This document shows, piece after piece, positions 1 to 13,400 of a stretch of DNA of 64,000 bases (position 1 is its first letter; each line of letters starts with the position of its first letter). Source of the DNA: Rapana venosa. Its lineage: Eukaryota; Mollusca; Gastropoda; Neogastropoda; Muricidae. The DNA lies in NCBI GenBank assembly GCA_028751875.1, contig CM054155.1:51999298-52063297 (forward strand), in the 5' to 3' direction. Below the pieces are notes generated by a model. That model saw only the letters and a list, made by a program, of their open reading frames with translations. It made no database searches and was not told where the DNA came from. The position numbers were made by a program, and so were the translations under genes.

Positions 1-299
1 TCTCTCGGTAACCAACCACGCCACCTGTAGATTTTTATTTTATTTTATTTTATTCTTTTTTTTTTCTCGTCAGACTACTGTCAGACTGATTGAGTTATAT
101 ACACATTGTGTGCTACAGAGTGGTAATTGATTTTACTCCTCTCTTCACCCTTCCACCACTATACCCCTATCAAGTATTCACTCCCCCCTCCTATTATTAT
201 TATTATTCATTGTCTCTCTTTTCTTCCTTATCTTCACCATTCTTGTACACATTAATACTTTCCTCACAAAACTAACTTTAATAGATGTATTCTAGACAC
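1..299. other. AT- and pyrimidine-rich flank, no gene seen
   Basis: This stretch has a TTTTA-type run near 35-60 and a pyrimidine-rich tract around 180-240 with a short (TTA)n. The 61-residue open frame here is Tyr/Ser/Leu-rich and matches no family I know. It may be the 5' UTR of the LINE that follows, since similar pyrimidine-rich sequence precedes the second copy of that LINE near 15.87-16.08 kb, but I could not align the two convincingly. Confidence 0.5.
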
Positions 300-3120
300 A
301 ATTCATGGCCCTCCAAGGATGGCTTACGAATTTGCACCTAATATAACCATGCAGTCAATAAAATCAAAGATATAACAAGACTCATTACAAACCAAGGCAA
401 AACCATTTCATATACTAGGTCTTTCCGAGTCAAGACTTACAGAACACATAACCAACACTGACATTTCCATTGCAGGATATAAAATCATGCGAAAAGATCC
501 GCAATGCCCAAAGAAACAGGTCTCTTAATCTATATTAGTGAGTCTGTAACGTTCAAACGTCTTTTCCATCTTGAACGTTATGAAGTAGAATCCATCTGGA
601 TCCAAGTAGCTATAAAAGGTGCAGCGCCTATTATAATGGGGTTCTGCTACAGAAATCCAACAGAAAGAAAAAATTGGATAGACAAGTTTGACTCCATGAT
701 GAACGTAGTCCTATTAGAATCTAGGGAAATTATCTTACTAGGTGATTTTAATATTGACCTAGCAAAAGTAAACAACCAATGGACCCAAGTTATTAACTCA
801 TTCAATCTTCACCAATTAGTAACTTCACCCACAAGAGTCACATCAAATTCTAACACAATCATTGATCACATCTATGTATCAGACCCTAAAACATCATAGA
901 AACTTGTGTCCCTGTACACAACTGTAGCGACCACTACCCAGTCTGTACCACATGGTCAAAAAAAGGAACAAAAATTCCTAAACCTGGCCATAAAACTATA
1001 ACCTATCGCTCTTTTGCAAAATTTAATGAGCAGCTTTTCTTACTAGAGTTAAGCAGTTCCATGCTCTCGGAAACATTCAATATTACTGATCCAGACCTGG
1101 CCATTGAGTTCTGGATAAAGTTTTTACTGAAATCTATAACAAACATGCCCCATTAAAAACCATAAGGATCAAACATGTCCGCAAACCACCTTGGTTTACA
1201 AAGGAACTAGAAGAAGCATGCTATCTTAGAGATTTCTTAAAAGAACATAAATATTATGAGGAGGCAAAAAAATTAGGAAATGCCATAAATTCACAAAAAC
1301 GGCGAGAAGAAAGGAAATATTTCCAAGATCTACTTTCATCCAAACAAAATTCAAAGACTGTATGGAAGGCAATCAATCAAATAACAAATAATCAATTGTC
1401 TTCCAAATCTAACGTAATTAAAGATATTTCTGCTGAATAACTAAACAATCACTTCATTAATATTTCTTGTAACATAATTAACAATGATAAATCGAAGTCC
1501 AATGATCTCAATGAACTAAAACAATTCTGCCAAGAAAAGCGTATTCCATCAAAACTCCACATACCATTCATATCTGTTTCTGAGGTCTACGATTACCTGA
1601 CTCACCTCAAACAATCAAGTACGCGTGGTCTTGATGGAATAGATGGCAGAATACTGAAACTCTCAGCTCCAGTTATTACAGACACTCTGACACATATCTA
1701 TAACCTTTGTCTTCATAAAGAACTATTTCCCCAACGCCTTCAAAACTGCTAAGTGATTCCGATCCACAAGTCTGGAGACACTTCTGATCCTCAAATTATA
1801 GGCCAATCTCTGTTTTATCTTACCTTTCAAAACCCTTGGAAAAACATATGAATAAACATATTAGTCCATCATATAGATATTAACAACTTACTTCACCCAA
1901 ATCAGTCTGGATTTAGAAAAAATCACTCGTGCCATACGGCATTAACTAGTCTTGTAGACAATTGGCTGTCTAACATTAATGACAATAAATTTTGTGGACT
2001 ATTATATGTAGATTTCAAAAAAGCATTTGATACAATTGACCGAAGACTTCTCATTAAAAAGCTAGACTTATATAATCTCTCTACAAATACTCTTGAACTT
2101 CTTGCTTCTTATCTTACAAACAGGCAACAATGTGTTTCAATAGCTACGTCCACATCCACACTAAAACCCATTCATTATGGAGTACCACAGGGATCCATCT
2201 TTGGACCAATTCTCTTTTCATTATACATAAATGACCTTCCTCTCCATATCAAATCTAAATGCGAACTTTTTGCTGACGACACAACCATACATACAAGCCA
2301 TACTGACATTAACTCTCTTGCAAAGACATTGCAAAATAGCACTGATGATCTTGTCAAATGGACTGAACTAAATCACATGTCTATACACCCCAAAAAAACA
2401 AAATGCATGCTTATCACTACCAGACAAAAGCGACAAAATCTATCTAATAAATTTTCTCCAATCCATATTGAAAAGGAAACAATAGAACAAGCCTCTCACC
2501 ACAAAGTTCTAGGAGTAACAATTGATAAGAATCTCATCGGGTACCATCACATCTGTGCAAATACATGTCTCAAAGAGTATACCAACTGACTAAAATCAAA
2601 CATTTTCTTGACTTTCATTCAAGAAAACTATTCTTTCAAGCTTATATACAATCCTCAATAGATTATGCTTCAACCCTGTGGGATTCTGCTAGTGCAAACA
2701 CTATGAAACGATTATTAAGTCTGTATAAACGTGCTCTTAAACTGGTTCTTCTGAAGAAGACTACCTTACTAGAAGTGGATTATACCCAGTTAAATATTCT
2801 TCCCCTACACCAAAGACTAAGATTTAACAAAGGCATCATGATGTTTAAGATAATGACAGGAACTTTTCCTCATCCTTAAAAGACAAGTTCCAATGAATCA
2901 TTTCCAGAAATACCGAAAAGCCATGTGTCCCAATCCCAAGAATAGATTTGTTCAAATCTAGCTTACTTTACTCAGGCCCTGTGCTGTGGAACTCCCTTCT
3001 GACTCATTTAGACAACTCCAATCATTAACAATCTTCAAAAGTCATTTTTTCATCCACTTGATGCATCAAAATAAAAATCCACAATTGATCTTTTGGAAAC
3101 AAAGTAAATATATCCTCCCT
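300..3120 (+). mobile_element. Degenerate non-LTR retrotransposon, family A copy 1 (CR1/L2/Jockey group), endonuclease plus RT
   Basis: This is a decayed LINE ORF2. The N-terminal apurinic-type endonuclease is visible as GLSESRL near 420, GDFNID at 741-758 and a DHIYVS motif near 865. The RT follows with RGLDGIDG near 1625, an NYRPIS-like block near 1794 (reached by a frameshift), SGFRKNHSC near 1909, VDFKKAFDTID near 2010, YGVPQGS near 2178 and the catalytic FADD at 2269-2280. The C-terminal part (QAYIQSSIDYASTLWDS) continues to about 2880 in another frame. The TAA at 1750 sits where Lys is expected, and frames shift near 1793, 1862, 2560 and 2880, so it cannot make a full protein. Proteins of this family nick DNA and prime reverse transcription at the nick. 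Clade assignment from motifs alone is approximate. Confidence 0.9.
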
Positions 3121-3136
3121 TGCATTATACCAAATT

Positions 3137-3138
<2 letters not shown>

Positions 3139-3186
<48 letters not shown>
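3139..3186. repeat. (TC)n microsatellite
   Basis: About 24 uninterrupted TC units directly follow the decayed 3' end of the family A LINE. A TC tract also abuts the 3' end of the family D LINE in this window, so the position may reflect retrotransposition tails or seeding of a microsatellite at an insertion site. Confidence 0.95.
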
Positions 3187-3187
<1 letters not shown>

Positions 3188-3599
3188 GGCTTTGAGGGAA
3201 ACGCTCTTGTTCTATGTTTATTTTTTTTCTTTCTCTGTGCTGTGCGATGGTAGTGGTGTTTGATGTGCTCTTGCAATATGCATGAAAAAGTGACTGTTCT
3301 GGTTTATATAGTTTTTGTGGTTGTGTCGTGATTTTTGGCAACATTGTTGAAGAAGGACTGGTATAGAGAAAACATAGAAACAAATCACAATCGGGTCTAG
3401 TTATAATGCCGAAAACTAACGTTTTTGTTAATTACTTATGGACCATATAGAGAAACCGGTTTTTTTGTACTAGACTCATTTGTTTCGTCAAAAAACACGA
3501 ATCTTCTTACGGCACAATGCACGTGCAAGTGAACAACCAGCGCGCTGTGCGTGCAAGCACACTGCATAGCCACAAGGCTCTAATGCTACTGGTAACAGT

Positions 3600-6570
3600 G
3601 ATGGGTGACGAATCCCTGACCCTTTGCCCCGCCTCCTATGTTGGGTGCTTGTGATACTGTGTCAATATCAGTTTGAAAACAGGCGCCTTGAACAGAAGTT
3701 CAAAGGTCTCAAAGTGGAAATGTTTTCATCACCAGCACATATCATGCATATGATAGACTGGCGTTTTTACACAGAATCCAGCAAGGACTTCTTGTTGCAC
3801 TCAAATGGGATCAAGTAGTAGCCATTGAAGAAAAGTTTACCAGCTCTAGATGCGCACGGAAGAATCTTCTCATTTCTTTGAAGAGATTATTGCACTGACT
3901 AGAGTGTGTGACACAAAAACAAGATGACATTCATGAATTGAAGAGACAGACTAATATATTTTGACAGGTGGAAGCACTGGATGAAAAAGTTGGAATCAAC
4001 TCTGAGCGAAACACAAAAGTTAACATGTAAAGTTATAAATGGGAAGACTTGAAGGAGAACAGATCACACAATAACTCAGTATGTGATTGACATTTTAAAT
4101 GACCATGCCCCTTATTTTGGACTGGCGCCATAGAAGACATTGCAAGAGCATATCGCATTGGCAAACCTTATATGCATTGGGAGAAGTGAACCACGACCCA
4201 TCTTAGTTCATTTCTGCCGATTGGGCCGATAAGATGGCTGTGATTGGGACGACGAGGAGCTTCGTGACAATCTAGGAAGGAGTGGCATCATCAATGGTGT
4301 TCAGCTGACCTAACATCACACCAATGTGAAATGACTGACTTTCAGCAAAGCCTAGGGCAAAATGCATATTTCCACCATGGAAAAGCTGCAGTGAGAAGAA
4401 GGAACTGCCAGTCATGGCCGTGATGATCCCAGGGGTCGCTACAACCGATCACGCATACCAAGAAGACCAAGAAGTGGCCCCAATCCAGGACGGGGACGTG
4501 GAGCTTACAACAGAGTGCAGGTCCATGTGTTTCGAACGACGTCTCAGCTGGAAGCAGAGGCTCAGAATCACTACAGTCCCCTTCGTGCCCAAGAGGAAAT
4601 AGCGCAGCTTCGTGACAATCACCTGTCCACGAATGTGCCACAAAAGGTCTGGCAGAGAACTGGTGGATCACCTCCAGCAACATGGCGGTCACTCAACAGG
4701 AGAGGGCAAGCAGAGGGCAGCAACCAACCACTTCTACTGCTGTCACTAGCGTAAGTCAGTATGACGCCACAGAGAAGAGACTTGGTAATCAAGACAGGAG
4801 AAGGCAGTGTTCCTTGTGTACCAGTTGTGCCGGGTCCCTGTCTTACAGTGGACGGCACCGAGTGACTCTCAGAGGCAAGATGAGCCAGAGAGGACTGTTT
4901 ATGTGGTGGGAGAAAAAGAAAAACACAGACTCTGACCAAAGACTAATCCTGCAATACACACTTGTCAACACTTGTACATAAGAAAGAACATTTGACAATT
5001 CTGATATGACAAGAGTGACTGACTGACAAAGAAGAGTCAAAAGAACATGACCCAGGACATTGTTGCAGTAATCTGAAAGAAGTAACAAGACAGAGGACTG
5101 TTTGAAATCATGATGACCACTGAATTGAAAAGGGTTCTTGGTTATTGCTGCTAGCGAGGAGGGACAGATGATGATTATACCTGACAAAATCCCAGATAAT
5201 GAAAATCTGACAAAGTTGTGTCTGGGATGAAAAGACAGAGGAGGAAAACAAGACTATGATATGACTGTTGTTAACATTACCATCTTGGAACATCAGATCT
5301 CTGATGAATGTATAAGAACATGACTGAATCATGGAGACTGACAAGACAGATATTGATGAGTACAAATGACAACAAAGTAGAACTAGTAGTGTACGGTCAC
5401 AACAGGGCAAACTATGTACCATGGACAACAGATTTAACAAGAAAGATGATTGCAAGTATTGCAGGGGATGCCAAGTGAACCCACAGAGCAGTGACCCACA
5501 CAAGTACAGGAGGCAGACAGACCAGACAGTCTCTGAGCTCAAAAGCAGGCTCTACGGCCCAGGCGTTGCTGTTCTCAAGTAGTCATGGTAAGCAAAGCAA
5601 AACTGCCGTAGAAGTGCCTTTGAAGGTCTGGTAGCCCAAAGTGAGCTTCGGATTCTTTTAACAGGGACTTCATAGGTTGGCAGTGAAAGAGATTCAACCT
5701 CACAGATTAAAGACAAAAAGCAAAAGTGAGGGTAGACCAGTAAGGGCCAAAATAGGGATTCGCGGGGCCACAGAATTTCAATGTCCAGCAGCAGAGATTA
5801 TTTTCTAGAAAGAATGCAAATGATAGCACCAGGCTAGAATGGCAGTGCAGTCTGAATCATTGTGTAAATACGTTCTGAAATTAATTTTCTGAACTTATAC
5901 ATGTTAATGGTCTGTTGCCTAAATTGACAACAGAGATTTTTATTTGTTTTTCTTGCTCAAATATGATATCCATTTGCTTAACAGAACTTTTGTTGCAGCT
6001 GCTTTGATTTCCCATCTTTATTGTTTATTTAATGTTTGTTCGCAAGGCCCAAAAAAACTTTCACATCAGGAAGGTTATTTCGGGAGGGGTAATTTGTTTA
6101 GTCAGAATATCCTTTGATACTTTTGTGGAAAATGTGAGGTTGTGTGACTGAAACTACTGTTGTTGTTTAAAGTTGCACAAAGATTTGTTGGTGTACCAAC
6201 AAAGATACAATGTGATTTTGTAATATATTCTCCGTGTGATTCTGTATTTTGGAAAAACCAAACAAGGGCTGTGTATGTTATGGGGAAGATCTGGAGCATG
6301 TTTTACTTGAGCTCAATGTTTATATGACTGATTTACTCTTTACTCACAGGGATTTCAATGCTCGAACTGCTCACTATAAATTTATAAATTGTTGGGATGA
6401 CTTTGATGATTTTGGACAATTTTGCATACTTATTCTAATTGTCCATGATTATGTTCATATAGAGAACATGCCGAACTGCATTTCTGAAGAAGTCGAGAAA
6501 GAAATGTTGATTGTTGGTAGTCCAGCTTCTTCTGTATGATTATTTGAAGTAACTTCTGTTGATATCTATA
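3600..6570 (+). mobile_element. Degenerate LINE, family B: ORF1 and start of endonuclease only
   Basis: The 5' half of a second LINE. An ORF1-like stretch runs from about 3850 to 4760. Its order is a charged region (DIHELKRQTN near 3925), a block resembling LINE ORF1 RNA-binding domains (ARAYRIGKP near 4145, PRPILVHFCR near 4194, DDEELRDNLGRSGI near 4247) and a basic Arg/Gly-rich tail (SHGRDDPRGRYNRS near 4410, NPGRGRG near 4480). About 5000-5570 has no recognised domain. An endonuclease begins near 5890 (HVNGLLPK-like start) and reaches RDFNART at about 6346-6366, where Gly of the usual GDFN is Arg. Many stops and shifts interrupt all parts. No RT follows, so this is a 5' remnant or was cut by a later rearrangement. 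Joining ORF1 and endonuclease into one element is inference from order and strand. Confidence 0.7.
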
Positions 6571-8365
6571 TAGTATTATTGTATAAGTGCTATTCGAATT
6601 GGCTATTCAGATTTTCGTGAGAGAGATGTTCAGAAATATGTATGATGGCTGGTGGTATACCTTTATAAGCTAGTCTTTTCCTGAGATCTTCAGTGAGATC
6701 ACATGGTATGTGAGATGCTAATCTAGTCGCTTAATATGTCATCATTAGTAGTCTTAGACGTAGGTGATCAGTAAACTGAAATAAAGTATTCTTATTAGTT
6801 GAGGGGTGCGTAATATTTAGACATGTGTTGCGGTTAAAACAAGATGACGTTGATTACGATCTGTCCTTTATGTGACATGTAAGATAGATGATAAGGGTCC
6901 TAATTAGCTGCACGTAACAGTTATTTGGATGATAAATTTGCCATATAGCAGTGAGCAAGTTCTAAAAGAGAACTAGATGTTGTTAGTCATACATGAGATA
7001 ATAGCTCTGGTGATGGGGATAGAGGATAGAATGAAAGAATGACGTGATGAAGTAAGCATTGTAATTGATAGCAAGAGAACTGGACATGCCAGCTCAGTAA
7101 TATTAAGATTATTAATGGCCCACGAAGCTATGTAGTAACTCAATATAGAAGAGGTCTCTTGTGTGGTTGATATGTGTGTGTGTGTGGTAGAATAGTTTTT
7201 GTAGAAGAGAGAGCTGTAGTTTATGCATGTTAAAATGTAGAGATTATCATAGAAACTCACCATTATAGATAATAGTTGTGTAGAGTGCTGTTTGGTGTTA
7301 GCTGTCTTGAGATGAGTAGACTGTAGATTAGACTAAGCATAAGTTAGGATCTGTGTTAGTTATGACTTAAGAATCAGATTTCCGATAAGAACCAGTAGAG
7401 AGACGCAAGAGTGACTAGACGTTGTAGATCTCTATAGCTCTCTGACGATAAATGGGTATGAATTGGTGTACTGTGTCATGAAGATCAAGACTGCTCTAAT
7501 GATCTAAAAAACAAAGTTATAGAAAGTAACATAGAAAGCAGATTGTCTGTGTGCTAGAAATAGTTCATGTTTAGATTTCTAGATCACACTCTGTGGAAAT
7601 TGTGAAAGTAAGTTGACAGCCGGATGTGGACTGTGGGATCAGACTCGCGGCTGTTTGTTGATTGAAAGCAACTCTATGGACGTCAGAGTACTGATTTGCT
7701 GGGGTATAGACGCTGATGCTTCGAGAAATGTATATTTGTGGCTATAAACCTAGAAGCTCTAAGTCAGATAGAAGGGAATTGTGTTGTAACAGGTACAGTG
7801 GTTAGTCATGTTGCATTTGAAAGGTATGGCGGAGAGTAGACATAATAGGACTCGAAACGCAATATGTTAGATGATTCAGTAATGAGTCGCCTAACACTGG
7901 ATAACTCCTACCCCACTCGCCTCCCCCTCCTAACCACCACCTAGCCCCGCCCCCCTCCCCCCTCCTTTCTGCCCAGGAGGGATTGCTCATATCTCTTCGC
8001 AGCACCCCCTACCTGCTTAAACCACAATGCGTCGGGACAGCTGTACTTGTCTGTCTCCCCTTCCTGCGTGCTGAAATTTTTTAAACCAATACTATGTTTT
8101 AGTTTAGGTAGTTTATACTGCTAAGGAGAAGTTTTATGCTGTGGCTTGTGCATATATGAGCCTTAAAATTGTAGATGAATATGGAAGAGTTTTTTAGATA
8201 ATAACAATAATGAATGATTAATGATGATGATGATGATGATTGATGGATGATGATGATGTGATGAAAATAATAATAATGTTTTTTGCTAGTTATAATACCA
8301 ATACCACTAACTATACTACTGCTACTAAAAAATATAAATAAACACATCTAAATAAAAACATGAAA
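6570..8365. other. No gene seen; AG/TAG-rich spacer with small repeats
   Basis: I found no domain on either strand. The stretch is rich in TAGA/GTAG words, has a short (TG)n near 7177 and a C-rich patch around 7905-7980. An (ATG)n-type tract at 8219-8262 sits beside the 3' end of the family C LINE fragment that follows, where a trinucleotide tail would be expected. Confidence 0.5.
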
Positions 8366-9300
8366 TTTTGTATATAGCACTATATTCTGCACCATAAGCA
8401 ATCAAAGCGCTTTCATTCATCCTACGTTATTTCACATGGCAGCCAGTTACAATAACTGTGTTTTTTTTAACAGTTTTAAATTTATACATCCCAGCACTCG
8501 CAAACACGCACGCACTCACATGAACAGTCACATAAAGGTTTCCTCTCTGTCAGCGTGATCGGTTTTGATGTTGAAGGGAAGGGAACAATGAAATGGAACA
8601 GAGGGTGAATCTTAGGTTTGAATAATGTCTCTGTCTTTAGGCCGGATTTAAAGGCGCGTCATATAAAAGACTTCTTGGTTGTGTTTTTTCAAGAAGGAGG
8701 ATACAGATAGATAGTTAAGGAAGGATCATATGGATAGCTAAGGATAGGACAAGGTCTTTAGGTAGTATATATTAGGCATTAGTGTATTTAGGAAGGAAAG
8801 AGGATTTTAGGAATATAGGGGGTCTTTAATTAGGAAAAAATACTATTACAAGGAAATGGTAGGAGAGCGAAGTTAAAGGAAGTGAGAATTACATCTATAA
8901 AGGTTAGTACTAACATATTTAGGATAGATAAGGGAATAGAAGGAACAGGAAGGAGATGCTAGTAGGGATAGCTCTGACATTGCATAAGCGAATATAGAAA
9001 GGAAAAAAAAATGAAGGAAGAGGAGGGGGGTCATTTCCAGATCAATGGACCAGAAACAGTGAAAGAGCGACGTGCCCAACGGTGGATCTGGTGAATCTAG
9101 GTTATTCTTAAGAATCACAGGTATCTGCAGCAGAGCGGAGGGATCGAGACAGCTTTGTACAGGTGAAGACATATCAAAGTTTAACCAAGAAAGGTTATAA
9201 ATGCTATATGATTGGGATGTAAGGGGAACAAAAATCACAGCTATCGTTATAGGTTGTAGATTGTATGAAATGGTTTTGGGTTTGATGGGCATCTATGGAG
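8366..9300 (-). mobile_element. Family C LINE (CR1/L2-like), 3' fragment, minus strand
   Basis: The 3' terminus is at the low-coordinate end: TATATAGCACTATATTCTGC at 8371-8390 followed by CAATCAAAGCGCTTTC, the hallmark 3' end of this family in the window. On the minus strand the sequence encodes decayed pieces of the ORF2 C-terminus, including a CFWSIDLEMTPL stretch near 9040 that corresponds to the FxxxxxxxWNxLP region of CR1-like proteins. The same DNA words (GGACCAGAAACAG, GAAAGAGCGAC) recur in the copies at 22.9 kb and 62.6 kb. All reading frames are broken. Confidence 0.75.
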
Positions 9301-9900
9301 GTGTTTTAAAATGTTAAAGAGATTTTATACAAGTTAAGAAAGATTGATCTTAAGTCAGTGACAAGAATAGGACTTTCAACGTTAACAAACAGAGAGAGAT
9401 TTGCATCGATAGTGTCTTTTTGTGGTGTTCATGACAGGAAAACATTATCTGAAAGTGATCTAGACAAACATTTGAACACTAAATTATGACCTAGGTTTTA
9501 GATTGGCATTTCATGAAAGTAGTCACACTAAAATCATACAAAAACATATTCTGGGTTAGATTTGACTTTGTCCATTGGTGTAAAACTGGACATGAGGATG
9601 AAATTAGCATTCTATGTTGTGTGCTCCTATCTATCAGTAGCTAAGAGCACGGTATATACCATTAACGTTTAACAATCACCCTAGTCCAGTTTCGTCTCGT
9701 GTTTACTTTTGTCATCGTGAAACCAGCATATTGTACGAATGTATCGGATTACGTATGTAGGGTTACCTTACGTATCAGTGCTGATCCTTCGTAAGTTTTT
9801 AAATGTGTTGTGTATGTTGAGTGATTTCATTAATTTTTACCTGTGTAATGTACCCTTGGCTAGGGGCAGTGGCCTTTACATGCAAAAAAATTCCGACTCT
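9300..9900. other. No gene seen
   Basis: There is no recognisable coding or repeat signature apart from general AT richness. It may contain the more decayed upstream part of the preceding family C fragment, but I could not align it. Confidence 0.4.
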
Positions 9901-9904
9901 GACT

Positions 9905-9974
9905 CTGATTCTAAAATCTCTTCTCTCACTCTTCTCTCTCTCTCTCTCTCTCCTTCTCTCTTCTCTCTCTCTCT

Positions 9975-10022
<48 letters not shown>

Positions 10023-10056
10023 CTCTTCTCTTTTCTCCTATCTCTCTCTCTTCTCG

Positions 10057-10091
<35 letters not shown>

Positions 10092-10103
10092 CTCTCTATC
10101 ATA
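9905..10103. repeat. CT-rich microsatellite tract
   Basis: Nearly pure (CT)n with interruptions such as CTTCTC and TATCT over about 200 bp. Open frames through it read Ser/Leu only and are not genes. Confidence 0.95.
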
Positions 10104-10119
10104 CCTTTGTCTGTTGCAG

Positions 10120-10640
10120 GTAACTTTAGCTGACCAAGACTTCCCCTTCACAAAACTGGAAAACTCACAACAGCAGCTCTGAGCATACGACTCCTCTCTT
10201 GCGATCTCTCACTGGTTGCCTGTGCCACAGAGATGTTAGTACAAAAGTCCTGTACCTCTTGTTACAAATGTCTCATAAAACAGCACCTTCCTAACCTCTG
10301 TGAATGTTCTTACAACCTGTACTACTCCTCTCGTTCTCTCCGCTTCTGCTGACAGATACCTGTGCGTTACAAATACCTAGATTCTCAACCGTCCAACCGT
10401 TGGCGTCGCTCTTTCTCTGTTTCTGGTCAGCTGTTGAATGATCCTCCTCTCTCCCTTCACGAAAAGCTGCTACTTACAACACTTTTAAATCGGCCTACAA
10501 GACATACCTATTTCAAACCTAAGACCTCCCCCTACAGTTTCATCGCATTAAAATTGTCCTTTGCTTTAGTGGCCTAAATTCTCATCACTGCTGCAGCATA
10601 TAGCAGGTGTGTGGTGTGTGTGTGCTGCTATTTTCATCCT

Positions 10641-10675
<35 letters not shown>

Positions 10676-10960
10676 TGTGTGTGTGTGTGTGTGTAAGTGT
10701 GTGTGCGTTGGACTTCGTGAGCGCGTTGTGCGCGCGTGTGTTTGTGTTGTTTTGAACTTTTTTCAAACTATTAATCATTGTTGTTGCATGTGTTGTAGGA
10801 GTAAGTGTAGAATGATGCAAGCGCTTTGATTTGTTTTGTTTTTTACAAGATTATAGCGCTATTATAAACGTTCCATGTATTAATTATTATTATTTTTTAT
10901 ATTTTATTATTACTTGTGTGTATATTATTATTATAATAGTTATTATTATTACCATGAAGA
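10120..10960 (+). mobile_element. Family C LINE 3' fragment, plus strand
   Basis: This is the C-terminal end of a CR1/L2-like ORF2. After frame correction the translation shows LLRSLHWLPV-like sequence near 10195, QMSHKTAPSYLCEC near 10265 and SSRSLRSA near 10328. It is followed by a 3' UTR interrupted by a (TG)n expansion at 10643-10720. It ends with GCAAGCGCTTTGATTTG near 10817, TTATAGCGCTATTATAAA at 10851-10868 and an ATT-rich tail to about 10955. The orientation is opposite to the fragment at 8.4-9.3 kb. Frames are broken, so it is inactive. Confidence 0.8.
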
Positions 10961-12590
10961 AGAGAGCTGCGGTTTTCTCGTAGCCCTGTGAGTTTGATTG
11001 CGGAGGATTGTCAATCTACTGGTGCATGAAACATGATCACAACCTGCGTCTGAGTCACATCAACTCATGAGATAAGGATTACTAGGACACAATGGAGTCA
11101 TTCAGCACAGTGACACTGCCACAGGATACCGCACAGTGCAGACTGGAATCAGTGGATCCCTGCATAACACGATTCCATCCAACTGTTACCACATGGCTAC
11201 ACACACACAGAAGGATGGACACGGGGGAAGTTATTGGGCTGTCAGTGAATACTATAGGCAGGATATATATATCAGTTATGAGTTGATCAAGAGACCTTCT
11301 AGCAGTTTTGTTTAGAGGAATAACAACAACAGTTATTGTAAAGTATATATTCACCAGCTGCATGATGCTGCGGTTAGGAACTTGGGCTGTGGCTGGATAG
11401 CCCCTGGGTGTCTAAATCCCGCAAGAGCATAGTATTTTTCTTACTCTTTCCTCTTCTCTAAGCTAAGTAATTTACGTTTCCTACTTGTTCATGGGTAGAC
11501 TGGGCACACAGTCAAGTTATCCACTGCACAGATGTTGATTCCACTACTTGTTCTCAATACCCATGCACTTCATACAGTACCATGGGTCATCCTCATGTTA
11601 CCAGTTTGGTGAAATACATGTAATTGTCTCTGATTCAGTGGCCGCATTCTCTTGTTCATGGTGACCTAGCTTTTGGTTTTCACTAGCATCAATGTGCCTG
11701 TCTGTTTGGAGTTTGAGTCAGGACCAACTGAGCTGTCACTGTCTTTCAGTGCGGTTCGTGTGTCAGTGTTTGCTAAAAAAAGCCTGTTGTACGGAAGTAT
11801 TACGCAAATGAACTAAGCAGTGCAGGGGTCTCTCTGGTGGACCGCCTCATGGCAGATTGACAAGGGTTGGAATCCCTATACGATTTCGACCCTGTGGATT
11901 GTCAACTAGGGAATATGCATGGATTGGATAAAGATTTAACAAACGCGTAATGTGGAACAGTATGTTATAAACTTTGACTATATCTCCATAAGACAAACAA
12001 ACAAAAATTTTCAAGAATAAAGAATGATTATCGTGTTTTAAGTCTCATGTGGCCCTATTATGTTTGGTCATTATAAAACCATATTGACTGATTCGGCCAC
12101 ACTTCAGTGTCATTGTGATTTGTGTCACAGCCTTCAAGTGTTTTGGGTTCACGGGTGAAAATTAAACTGCTGGAGGTGATGTTGTGGGTGGTCACGCCCC
12201 TGGTAGGTATTTCCGTCCTGACTCTACATCAATGCTGTTGAATTATCTCAGTAGGTGACTAGGTAGGGCTACTGTTCTTATGTATGCTACCTCACAAATA
12301 CAGGCACGCAATAGATACTCCACTGGAGGCACATAAAGAAAGACAAACCAGAATGTTGCTTATAAAGAATACATAGACTTATGCAAACTTGTTCTTCTTG
12401 TTATTGTCTAAGAGAAGATACATTATGACTGTCCGATAGGGGTTCGGTTTTGTTTTTTGATTTTAAACGTCATGACAGTTGTTTCGTTTTTAATGTCTTC
12501 TCACTCTAGATTGTCATACTTCATGACTACATGTGCTGAGAGTTAACTACACGTTTTAAATTAGTTTAGCAATGTTTTTGTTACACCTTG
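10960..12590. other. No gene seen
   Basis: Unremarkable AT-rich sequence. A weak tRNA-like box (GGTTGGAATCC at about 11858) lies near 11820-11900 and could be an old SINE remnant, but no matching A box is convincing. Short open frames around 11082-11363 overlap on both strands and match nothing known. Confidence 0.4.
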
Positions 12591-13400
12591 GTTGTTGTTC
12601 AGGTTGAGTCAGCTCAACAAGACAACAGGACAAGCAAGCAATGCTCCGGAGTCAGCACAGATGACACTTTCATCACACAGCTACCATGACTGTCAACCTT
12701 GTTGTTGCAACGACAATGGCAATGTTTCAATATATGTCTGACACCAGTATAGCTATGCTGACCGTTACTGACTATAACAGTGATGGCAACAAGGCAACCT
12801 ATACCTGTGGTATAGTCGGTCACCATCATAACCACCCATCCCTACAACACTGATAGTGAATTAACACAACCCTGACTTCACTGGGAAACATTTGGGGACT
12901 ATGGCTTGCACTACAGGACAGCTTACAGTACCAGCAGTGACACACCTCTGAGTAGGGAACTGCTGTGTAGGTGCAGGGGGAATCTTACCAGTGAAACACA
13001 TGTGAAAATATTTCAGTAGAAAGATAATTTAAAAACGATACATGGATGTCCACAAAGAAGGGAAAACATACAAGTTGTCCCATTGTGTAACAAGCATACA
13101 AGCACAACAGACATTTCTAATAAATGCCACTTACGACTTCACCACTAGGAATGGATATCATCTTACTATTGCCATTTTGTGATAACATGTTGCTATCACA
13201 AAAACGCAAAATTAGAAATGCACACCAGAACCCAAACAGGGGAAAGGCCTCTACACTTGTACATTTCTGTGGAGAAGAAGTTTTTCCCAGAAACAAAATG
13301 TTTAAAGCCACACACGGTCCTTCACAACAAACAAAACAGTGGCACACATAAATGCCACCTGTTCGTGAAAAGGGTTTTTCAGAAATGATGAGTTAGTACC
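12590..13400 (+). pseudogene. Decayed C2H2 zinc-finger-like sequence
   Basis: Between about 13040 and 13385 the plus strand carries fragments typical of a C2H2 zinc-finger array. These are GKTYKLSHC near 13060, PLCNK and KCHLRLH near 13078-13136, the inter-finger linker form HTRTQTGERPLH near 13220, EKKFF near 13275, and THKCHLFVKRVF with a Cys-His remnant near 13345. The fragments fall in different frames, several Cys and His ligands are replaced, and stops intervene, so no finger is intact. Sequence upstream to about 12600 may derive from the same protein but carries no recognisable domain. Such proteins bind DNA. This copy looks like a pseudogene or a badly decayed exon. No intron or poly-A evidence separates a processed from an unprocessed origin. 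Confidence 0.5.
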
